A DNA stretch of 6,221 nucleotides from the NCBI GenBank assembly GCA_023388355.1, contig JAEWGI010000046.1:1-6221 (forward strand). The letters are read 5' to 3'. The stretch is from Pseudomonadota bacterium. GTDB lineage: Bacteria > Pseudomonadota > Gammaproteobacteria > Xanthomonadales > Xanthomonadaceae. Each line of letters starts with the position of its first letter. The stretch's first letter is position 1. Shown here one piece after another: positions 1 through 5,852 of the stretch. A program made the translations under genes and the position numbers. The notes beneath the pieces were generated by a model. The model was not told where the DNA came from and ran no database searches. It worked only from the letters and a program-made list of their open reading frames with translations.

Positions 1-1015
<1,015 letters not shown>

Positions 1016-1023
1016 GGATTGCG

Positions 1024-1028
1024 CTCCT
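1024..1028 (-). promoter_or_regulatory. Ribosome binding site that fixes the gltA GTG start
   Basis: The minus strand reads AGGAG here, 8 nt before the GTG at 1015. This is the best Shine-Dalgarno match in the window and supports GTG as the initiation codon. Confidence 0.75.
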
Positions 1029-1042
1029 GTTTCGGACGTACG

Positions 1043-1062
1043 GCCGGGCCCGAGGGCCCGGC
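1043..1062. repeat. Perfect 9-bp inverted repeat in the gltA leader
   Basis: GCCGGGCCC at 1043-1051 is followed after GA by its exact complement GGGCCCGGC at 1054-1062. In RNA this folds as a very GC-rich hairpin with about a 4-nt loop, ending 14 nt upstream of the AGGAG site on the gltA message. A second short repeat (GGCGCC at 1060-1065 and 1069-1074) overlaps one arm, so two alternative stems are possible. No T-run follows on either strand, so it is not an intrinsic terminator. It could affect gltA translation or mRNA stability, but chance is possible at this GC content. Confidence 0.5.
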
Positions 1063-1095
1063 GCCGGCGGCGCCACTGGCTGCCGCAACGCAACA

Positions 1096-1104
1096 ATTAT
1101 CGCA
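1096..1104 (-). promoter_or_regulatory. Candidate gltA promoter, extended -10
   Basis: On the minus strand the sequence is TGC followed by GATAAT (GATAAT at 1101-1096), an extended -10 element one base from the TATAAT consensus. No good -35 hexamer lies 17 bp upstream, which extended -10 promoters tolerate. Transcription would begin near 1089, giving a leader of about 74 nt that contains the inverted repeat at 1043-1062. The assignment is by motif only. Confidence 0.45.
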
Positions 1105-1204
1105 TAGCCGGCCATCGCGCCGGGTCGGACTTTGGTCTTGCCGCGGCGGCCATCGTCCAGCCGCGCGCAGCACCGGCCCAGGGTTGTCTCGGGCAAACTC
1201 GGGC

Positions 1205-1231
1205 AAAAGAAAACCCGCCAGGATGCGGGTT
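1205..1231 (-). terminator. Rho-independent terminator of tRNA-Phe
   Basis: Read on the minus strand, AACCCGC (1231-1225), a 6-nt loop and GCGGGTT (1218-1212) form a perfect 7-bp hairpin. A T-rich tract follows at once (TTTTTCTTTT ending at 1205, the first T shared with the stem edge). It lies about 25 nt past the tRNA CCA end and separates the tRNA transcript from the gltA promoter. Confidence 0.88.
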
Positions 1232-1255
1232 CGTGCGCCACTTTCCATTGTGAAA

Positions 1256-1331
1256 TGGTGGCCGGGGAGGGAATCGAACCCCCGACACGGGGATTTTCAA
1301 TCCCCTGCTCTACCAACTGAGCTACCCGGCC
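1256..1331 (-). tRNA. tRNA-Phe (anticodon GAA)
   Basis: A complete 76-nt cloverleaf on the minus strand with the 3' CCA encoded in the DNA (1258-1256). The acceptor stem GGCCGGG pairs fully with CCCGGCC. The D-arm core is TAGCTCAGTTGGTAGAGC. The anticodon stem GGGGA/TCCCC closes the loop TTGAAAA, placing anticodon GAA at 1298-1296. The T stem GGGGG pairs with CCCTC (one G-U) around TTCGATT. It stands alone, with its own promoter on one side and a terminator on the other. tRNA genes are common integration sites, but no attachment-site duplication or integrase is seen here. Confidence 0.97.
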
Positions 1332-1364
1332 GGACGCTGCGGCGCTGGGCCGTGCGAGCGCGAC

Positions 1365-1393
1365 ATCATACGGACAGGGCGAAGGGGCGGCAA
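1365..1393 (-). promoter_or_regulatory. Sigma70-type promoter of tRNA-Phe
   Basis: On the minus strand TTGCCG (1393-1388) is the -35 and TATGAT (1370-1365) the -10, with an ideal 17-bp spacer. Transcription would start near 1358, about 26 nt before the mature tRNA 5' end at 1331. The bases after the -10 are GC-rich (GTCGCGCTCG), the kind of discriminator that in stable-RNA promoters goes with growth-rate and ppGpp control. That regulatory reading is inferred from enteric bacteria. Confidence 0.75.
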
Positions 1394-1459
1394 GCAGACA
1401 CCGGCGCGCTTCAGCGTCCCCGCGCCGATCCCCCCTGCCCCGACCGGGTAGCCGGAGCA

Positions 1460-1499
1460 CGCCGGCACCGCCGCCACCCCGCCCCAAACGGTGCCGGCG
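1460..1499. repeat. Perfect 11-bp inverted repeat between tRNA-Phe and the lipoprotein gene
   Basis: CGCCGGCACCG at 1460-1470 and its exact complement CGGTGCCGGCG at 1489-1499 flank an 18-nt C-rich spacer. It lies between two divergent transcription units, about 67 bp behind the tRNA -35 and about 65 bp before the lipoprotein ATG. Neither side carries a T-run. It may be an operator or simply a stem; no partner can be named. The rest of 1394-1548 shows no gene. Confidence 0.5.
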
Positions 1500-1563
1500 C
1501 GCCCCGGGCGCTTCCGTACGTCGTAGTATCCTGCCCCGGACCTGGGCAATGCATGGATTCGAG

Positions 1564-2055
1564 ATGAAACGTGGATGGCGCCTGTCGGCGATCGTGCCGG
1601 CGATCGTGCTGCTGGCGGTGGTGGCCGGGTGTTCCAGCGGCGGCAAGCCGCGCCGGGTGTCCGATCCGGCCGCAAGCCTGCAGCAGCTCACCGTGCAGGC
1701 AGACGGCCGCTGGTCGATCGAACTGCGCCTGCAGAACTACAGCAGCGTGCCGATGCGCTTTGAATCGGTGTCGTTCGGGTTCGAGGTCGGCGGCACCGAT
1801 GCCGGCACCCTGGCCGCGCAGCCGGCGCTCACCATCGGGCCGGAGTCGGCCGACGTGGTGACGCTGGCCTTCGACCCGTCCGCCGACGCGCGCCTGCTGA
1901 TGGCGGGCCGGCTGGCCGACGGCCGCGGCGCCGAATACCGGCTGGAGGGCACCATCGGCGCCGCCCCGGCCGACCGCGGCAAGGTCCGCGAGTACAAGGT
2001 CAAACGCGACAGCCGCTTGAGCCCCGTGCCGGGGCTGCCCGGCGTCCTGCGCTGA
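1564..2055 (+). CDS. Small predicted outer-membrane lipoprotein, possible LEA2/WHy-like domain
   Basis: A 163-residue protein of unknown function. The N-terminus MKRGWR, the hydrophobic stretch 8-21 and the lipobox VVAGC (Cys23) form a type II signal peptide, so it should be lipidated after cleavage before Cys23. Ser at +2 favours sorting to the outer membrane under the enterobacterial Lol rule. The mature part, about 140 residues, alternates polar and hydrophobic residues as a beta sandwich would. The segment 50-66, with LRLQNYSSVPMRF, resembles the strand-Asn-Pro turn of LEA type 2/WHy domains; this is a weak visual match. ATG 1564 is preferred to the in-frame ATG at 1549 because it puts the positive n-region at the very start. 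Shine-Dalgarno support is poor for both. A lone TAGTAT at 1524-1529 might be its -10. It ends 26 bp before the acyl-CoA dehydrogenase gene and may share its transcript. Confidence 0.8.
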   Translation: MKRGWRLSAIVPAIVLLAVVAGCSSGGKPRRVSDPAASLQQLTVQADGRWSIELRLQNYSSVPMRFESVSFGFEVGGTDAGTLAAQPALTIGPESADVVTLAFDPSADARLLMAGRLADGRGAEYRLEGTIGAAPADRGKVREYKVKRDSRLSPVPGLPGVLR

Positions 2056-2081
2056 CCCCTCCCCCGTCAGGCACCTTCCCG

Positions 2082-3872
2082 ATGAGCAGCTACTCCGCGC
2101 CGCTGCGCGAAATCCGCTTCACCCTCCACGACCTGCTCGGCGTGGAGCCAACCTTCGCCCGACTCGGCTTCGAGGACGCCGGCCGCGAGACCGTCGATGC
2201 GATCCTGGAAGAAGCCGCGCGCTTCTGCGGCACGGTGCTCGCGCCGCTCAACCGCGTCGGCGACGAGCACGGCGTGGACTTCGACCGCGACAGCGCCAGC
2301 GTCGCCACCGCGCCCGGGTTCAAGGACGCCTATGTCCAGTTCGCCGAGGGCGGCTGGGGCGGGCTGACCGCGTCGGTCGAGTACGGCGGCATGGGCATGC
2401 CGCATGCGCTGGGACTGCCGGTGGAGGAAATGATCGACGCGGCCAACCTGGCCTGGGGCAATTTCCCCCTGCTCTCGCACGGCGCCCAGAACGCGCTGCT
2501 GCATCACGGCGAACAATGGCAGCGCGAGGTGTTCCTGACCCGCCTGGTGTCGTCCGAATGGACCGGCACCATGTGCCTGACCGAGCCGCACTGCGGCACC
2601 GACCTCGGCCTGCTCCGGACGCGCGCCGAACCCGCCGCCGACGGCGGCTACGCGATCACCGGCACCAAGATCTTCATCACCGCCGGCGAGCACGACCTGA
2701 CCCCCAACATCGTCCACCTGGTGCTGGCCCGGCTGCCGGACGCGCCGGCCGGCAGCAAGGGCATCTCGCTGTTCATCGTGCCCAAGTACAAGGTCGCGCG
2801 CGACGGCACGGTCGGCGAACGCAACGCGCTGCGCTGCGGCGCGGTCGAGCACAAGATGGGCATCCACGGCTCGGCCACCTGCGTGATGAACTTCGACGGC
2901 GCGCAGGGCTATCTGGTCGGCGAGGCCCACCGTGGATTGGCGGCGATGTTCACGATGATGAACTCGGCCCGCATCGGCGTGGGCATGCAGGGCCTGGGCC
3001 TGTCCGAGCGCGCGTGGCAGAACGCGCTGCGCTATTCGCGCGAGCGGCTGCAGTCACGCGCGCTGTCCGGGCCGAAGTTTCCCGACCGGCCGGCCGATCC
3101 GATCATCGTCCAGCCGGACGTGCGGCGCATGCTGCTCACCTGCAAGGCGCTGGTCGAGGGCGGCCGTGCGCTGGGCTACCACGCCGGCCTGCAGATCGAC
3201 CTGGCCGCGCACGCCGGCAGCGAGGCCGAGCGCAAGGATGCGGACGACCTGCTGGGCTTCCTCACCCCGATCGTCAAGGCCTGCCTGACCGAATGGGGCG
3301 TCGAATGCACCTACCACGCGCTGCAGTGCTTCGGCGGCCACGGCTACATCGCCGAGCACGGCATGGAACAGCTGGCGCGCGACGCACGCATCACCACACT
3401 CTACGAGGGCACCACCGGAATCCAGGCACTGGACCTGATGGGCCGCAAGACCATGCAGCTGCAGGGCGCGGGGCTGAAGGTGTTCCTGGGCATGGTGCAG
3501 CGGTTCTGCGAACAGCAGGTCGACAACGCGATGCTGGCCGAGTTCATCGGCCCGCTGATGGAGAAGGCGCAGGAGTGGCAGGCGCTGACGATCGCCATCG
3601 CCAAGCGAGCCGGCCGCGACCCCGAAGAGATCGGCGCGGCGGCCTACGACTACCTGTTCTACTCCGGCTACGTGGTGCTGGCCTACTGGTGGGCGCGCAG
3701 CGTGGCGGCCGCCGACGCTTCGCCGCATCCGCAGGCGTTCAAGGACGCCAAGCGCGAAACGGCGCGCTTCTACTACGCGCGACTGCTGCCGCGCACGCTC
3801 GCGCACAAGGCCGCGATCGAAAGCGGGACGGCGCCGCTGCTGGCGCTGGACGAGGACGGGTTCGACGCCTGA
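2082..3872 (+). CDS. Acyl-CoA dehydrogenase, long DmdC/FadE-like type
   Basis: A cytoplasmic FAD enzyme predicted to make the alpha-beta double bond in an acyl-CoA thioester and pass electrons to electron-transfer flavoprotein. At 596 residues it is about 200 longer than short-chain family members and matches the subgroup with an extra N-terminal segment (SYSAPLREIRFTLHDLLG, 3-20) and an extra helical C-terminal domain (about 470-590), as in 3-methylmercaptopropionyl-CoA dehydrogenase DmdC. Core motifs in order: CLTEPHCGTD (165-174) and GTKIFIT (194-200) at the flavin, ARIGVGMQGLG (296-306), FGGHGYI (417-423), and TTLYEGTTGIQ (438-448), where Glu442 is the expected catalytic base. Substrate cannot be read from sequence: fatty acyl-CoA is more likely than the DMSP product, since no dmd genes are near. 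ATG 2082 gives the family N-terminus; the ribosome site (CAGG, 2069-2072) is weak. It follows the lipoprotein gene by 26 bp. Confidence 0.93.
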   Translation: MSSYSAPLREIRFTLHDLLGVEPTFARLGFEDAGRETVDAILEEAARFCGTVLAPLNRVGDEHGVDFDRDSASVATAPGFKDAYVQFAEGGWGGLTASVEYGGMGMPHALGLPVEEMIDAANLAWGNFPLLSHGAQNALLHHGEQWQREVFLTRLVSSEWTGTMCLTEPHCGTDLGLLRTRAEPAADGGYAITGTKIFITAGEHDLTPNIVHLVLARLPDAPAGSKGISLFIVPKYKVARDGTVGERNALRCGAVEHKMGIHGSATCVMNFDGAQGYLVGEAHRGLAAMFTMMNSARIGVGMQGLGLSERAWQNALRYSRERLQSRALSGPKFPDRPADPIIVQPDVRRMLLTCKALVEGGRALGYHAGLQIDLAAHAGSEAERKDADDLLGFLTPIVKACLTEWGVECTYHALQCFGGHGYIAEHGMEQLARDARITTLYEGTTGIQALDLMGRKTMQLQGAGLKVFLGMVQRFCEQQVDNAMLAEFIGPLMEKAQEWQALTIAIAKRAGRDPEEIGAAAYDYLFYSGYVVLAYWWARSVAAADASPHPQAFKDAKRETARFYYARLLPRTLAHKAAIESGTAPLLALDEDGFDA

Positions 3873-3886
3873 CGGTCGCGGGCCCG

Positions 3887-3905
3887 GGCATCGGCAGGCA
3901 TCGGC
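3887..3905. repeat. Two 9-bp direct repeats, 10-bp period
   Basis: GGCATCGGC occurs at 3887-3895 and again at 3897-3905, one helical turn apart, in the gap between the acyl-CoA dehydrogenase stop and the HNH promoter. It could be a small operator or a slippage product. Confidence 0.4.
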
Positions 3906-3906
3906 T

Positions 3907-3941
3907 GCGCGCCGCCGCCCGCAGCCGCCCCGGCGGCGCGC
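3907..3941. repeat. Perfect 11-bp inverted repeat after the acyl-CoA dehydrogenase gene
   Basis: GCGCGCCGCCG (3907-3917) and CGGCGGCGCGC (3931-3941) are exact complements around a 13-nt loop. The position, 34 bp after the stop codon, fits a 3'-end stem that protects the message or pauses polymerase. No T-tract follows (TCCACAAAG), so it is not a canonical intrinsic terminator. Its right arm touches the candidate -35 of the HNH gene. Confidence 0.5.
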
Positions 3942-3970
3942 TCCACAAAGCGTCACCGATGGCGTATAAA
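3942..3970 (+). promoter_or_regulatory. Candidate promoter of the HNH gene
   Basis: TATAAA at 3965-3970 is a good -10, and TCCACA at 3942-3947 (4 of 6 to TTGACA) sits at the ideal 17-bp spacing. Transcription would start around 3977, only about 5 nt before the ATG at 3982, leaving no room for a ribosome binding site. Confidence 0.5.
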
Positions 3971-3981
3971 CTCGGTTCCTG

Positions 3982-4668
3982 ATGGAGGCCGACAGAGCGA
4001 AGCGACTGCAGGTCAAGACCGGGGTCGACGCGACTCCGGCGGCAGCGGCTTCCACGTTCGCCGCCATCCCCAGCCCCACCCCGCGATCGCTGCCGGCGCG
4101 CCTTGACTCGGTGCGCCTGCTCTCGCTCGATGCCCACGGCCGGGCGCTGAACTGGATCAGCTGGCAGGACGCGGCCTGCCTCTACGCGCGCGAAGCGGTG
4201 GTCTGGACCCTCGGCGATCCCTGCCTGCGCATCCACGGCGGCACCGCACGCGAGACCGGCCTGCGCAGCACGCTCGAACTGCACCCGATCATCGCCGCGC
4301 GCGGGCACGTGCGTCCGCAGGCGCTCGATCCCACCCCGACGCTGACCAACGCCGCGCTGTTCGCGCGCGACCAGTCGCTGTGCATGTACTGCGGCAAGCA
4401 TTTCAGCCGCCAGCTGCTGACCCGGGACCATGTTGTCCCGCTCTCGCGCGGCGGCCGCGACACCTGGGAGAACGTGGTCTGCGCCTGCTGCCACTGCAAT
4501 TCGCGCAAGGGCGGGCGCACGCCGCAGCAGGCCTCCATGCCGCTGCTGGCCATTCCCTACCGGCCCAGCTGGATCGAACACCTGATCCTGAGCAACCGCA
4601 ACATCCTCGCCGACCAGATGGCGTTCCTGACCTCGCACCTGCCCAGGCGCAGCCGCAGGCGCCTGTAA
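3982..4668 (+). CDS. HNH endonuclease-domain protein, stand-alone
   Basis: A 228-residue protein whose middle is a zinc-stabilised HNH nuclease module: CMYC (134-137) and CCHC (169-172) supply the two CxxC pairs, RDHVVP holds the first catalytic His150, WENVV the Asn164, and Asn173 follows the last Cys. All key residues are present, so it looks active on DNA in principle. Around it lie a preceding segment (about 44-130, SVRLLSLDAHGRALNWISW onward) and a tail PYRPSWIEHLILSNR (192-206) that seem to belong to a fixed architecture. No methyltransferase, recombinase or phage gene is near, so it is not visibly part of a restriction system; its role is unknown. The first 43 residues are low in complexity. 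The GTG at 4111 (residue 44) is an alternative start, giving 185 residues, but ATG 3982 agrees with the promoter at 3942-3970. It ends in TAA with a basic RRSRRRL tail. Confidence 0.85.
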   Translation: MEADRAKRLQVKTGVDATPAAAASTFAAIPSPTPRSLPARLDSVRLLSLDAHGRALNWISWQDAACLYAREAVVWTLGDPCLRIHGGTARETGLRSTLELHPIIAARGHVRPQALDPTPTLTNAALFARDQSLCMYCGKHFSRQLLTRDHVVPLSRGGRDTWENVVCACCHCNSRKGGRTPQQASMPLLAIPYRPSWIEHLILSNRNILADQMAFLTSHLPRRSRRRL

Positions 4669-4704
4669 CGCGCCGATTCCCGCCCCGGGCCGCTCGCCGC
4701 GCGC

Positions 4705-4710
4705 TACACT
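4705..4710 (+). promoter_or_regulatory. Possible -10 element before the receiver-like gene
   Basis: TACACT at 4705-4710 lies 29 nt before the ATG at 4740 in the 71-bp gap after the HNH stop. No matching -35 is found at normal spacing, so this is a weak call. CGAGAA at 4724-4729 may be a poor ribosome site. Confidence 0.3.
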
Positions 4711-4739
4711 CGGCCGGTCATCCACGAGAACCCTTACGC

Positions 4740-5804
4740 ATGTCCCTGACCATTGGCCTGGCCGGGATGGATCCCGCTACCGAAGCCGCGCTCAAGGCGG
4801 CCTTCATGGAAGCCAACGAACGCCTCGCAGGACGCTGGCAGCTGCTTCCCGAAACCCAGGCCGACCACATCGTGGTCGATATGGACAGCATGTACGGGCC
4901 GATGAGCTGGCTGCGCCTGCATGCATCCGGCAAGCGCGTGGTGGGACTGACCTCGGCCATGCGCACCCAGACCGATTTCCGCCTCGGCCGGCCGTTCAAC
5001 GCCGAGTCGCTGGTGGCGCTGCTGGCGGAAATCGCCGGCGACGTCGCGGCCGCGCCTGCACCTGCCGCCGTCGATGCACCCGCCCCCGCCGCGGCCCAGG
5101 CTCCCGAGTCCGCCAGCGCAGCGCCGGCGCCCGCAGCCGCGGCCGCGACTCCAGCCCCGCCCGCAGCGCCGCCCGCCGCCGCAGCGGAACCCGCTCCCGC
5201 GCCGGAGCCCGTCGCCGAACCCGAGCCGGTCGCCGCCGAGCCCACCACGCTGCTGGGCTGGCTGACCGAGGGAAGCCTGCGCGGACGCCTGCGCTACCAC
5301 CGTCCCAGCGGCCCGACCCTGCTGATCGACGCCGACACCCCCGCCTACCACGGCCCCGCGACGCTCAAGCCCCTGATGCAGTATTTCGAGGGCGAGGTGG
5401 CGCAGGCCGACCTCGAGCCCCTCGACGACGCCACCTGGCAGCAGGAAGTCGCGGGCGCGGGCGAGCCGCAGCCGCTGGCGCGGCTGGTCTGGCTGGGTGC
5501 CCTGTCCAGCGGCAACGGGCGCCTGCTGCCGGGCCACGATCCGGGGGCGCGCTACACGCTCAACCGCTGGCCGCAGACCGAACGCGAGTTCCCGCGCCAC
5601 TTCCGCATCGCCACGGCGATGATGAAGGGCCCGGCCACGCTCGCCGACATCGCCGCAACCAGCGGCATCGCGGTCGAGGAAATCACCGATTTCGTGAACG
5701 CGAACCTCGCCACCGGGGTCGCCGAACCGGTGCCCGAGCAGCCGCCGGAGCCGGCCACGCCGGTCCGCAGCGGCGGCCTGCTGGGGCGCCTGCGCGGACG
5801 CTGA
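4740..5804 (+). CDS. Uncharacterised protein: receiver-like N-terminus, Ala/Pro linker, HTH-like C-terminus
   Basis: A 354-residue cytoplasmic protein with no signal peptide or membrane segment. I do not recognise a named family. Residues 1-100 follow the order of a response-regulator receiver: a first strand LTIGLAG with Asp11 after it, a strand IVVDMDS (44-50) whose Asp47 sits where the phospho-acceptor would, VVGLTS (67-72) with Thr71 at the switch position, and RPF (84-86) where receivers have KPF. The usual acidic pair is reduced and the Lys is Arg, so it may be a pseudo-receiver. Residues 101-169 are a flexible Ala/Pro/Glu linker. Residues 170-330 form a second folded part with LARLVWLGALSSGNGRLLPG, an FRIATAMMKGP stretch, and TLADIAATSGIAVEEITDFV (300-319), which looks like a helix-turn-helix or winged-helix segment. 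The frame is open further upstream to 4380, inside the HNH gene, but ATG 4740 is the first codon after that stop giving a globular start. dxs follows after 48 bp. Confidence 0.85.
   Translation: MSLTIGLAGMDPATEAALKAAFMEANERLAGRWQLLPETQADHIVVDMDSMYGPMSWLRLHASGKRVVGLTSAMRTQTDFRLGRPFNAESLVALLAEIAGDVAAAPAPAAVDAPAPAAAQAPESASAAPAPAAAAATPAPPAAPPAAAAEPAPAPEPVAEPEPVAAEPTTLLGWLTEGSLRGRLRYHRPSGPTLLIDADTPAYHGPATLKPLMQYFEGEVAQADLEPLDDATWQQEVAGAGEPQPLARLVWLGALSSGNGRLLPGHDPGARYTLNRWPQTEREFPRHFRIATAMMKGPATLADIAATSGIAVEEITDFVNANLATGVAEPVPEQPPEPATPVRSGGLLGRLRGR
5040..5246 (+). other. Ala/Pro-rich low-complexity linker coding stretch
   Basis: This encodes residues 101-169 of the receiver-like protein, made almost only of Ala, Pro, Glu and Val, with PAPAPEPVAEPEPV near its end. 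Such linkers join independently moving domains. The GCC/CCG codon runs make slippage and length variation between strains likely. They also create long spurious frames on the other strand. Confidence 0.7.
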
Positions 5805-5840
5805 ACGGATTCGTGCACGGCGCGCCCGCGGCGCAGGATC

Positions 5841-5846
5841 TACAAT
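5841..5846 (+). promoter_or_regulatory. dxs -10 element predicting a leaderless mRNA
   Basis: TACAAT differs by one base from the -10 consensus and ends 6 nt before the dxs ATG at 5853. Normal start-site spacing of about 7 nt places transcription initiation at or within a base or two of the A of the ATG. No -35 hexamer fits at 16-18 bp. No Shine-Dalgarno sequence at usual spacing is seen: the nearest purine run, AGGA at 5835-5838, would lie upstream of the predicted RNA 5' end. Confidence 0.5.
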
Positions 5847-5852
5847 GCGCGG

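Noticed and set aside
1256..1331. tRNA-Phe as an integration site of a genomic island
   Set aside because: No integrase, no repeated copy of the tRNA 3' end and no composition change are visible on either side within the window.
1019..1567. Plus-strand open frame of 182 codons
   Set aside because: It runs through the gltA leader, the terminator and the antisense of tRNA-Phe, which are better explained as non-coding.
2067..2930. Minus-strand open frame of 287 codons
   Set aside because: It is the antisense shadow of the acyl-CoA dehydrogenase, with biased composition and no motif.
2516..3982. Plus-strand open frame of 488 codons in another frame of the dehydrogenase gene
   Set aside because: The product is an Arg/Gly/Pro/Ala-rich frame-shifted reading of the dehydrogenase codons. 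The correct frame carries all the family motifs.
3054..4725. Two overlapping minus-strand open frames (3054-4079 and 3739-4725)
   Set aside because: They are opposite the dehydrogenase and HNH genes, overlap each other in different frames and encode Arg/Ala-rich chains. The plus-strand products have clear domains.
4380..4739. 120 extra N-terminal codons for the receiver-like protein
   Set aside because: They overlap the HNH domain coding region in another frame and read as Arg/Pro/Ala-rich. ATG 4740 begins a sensible globular domain.
5040..5246. Ala/Pro-rich stretch as a surface repeat or antifreeze-like protein
   Set aside because: It is an internal linker of a larger protein with folded domains on both sides and no signal peptide.
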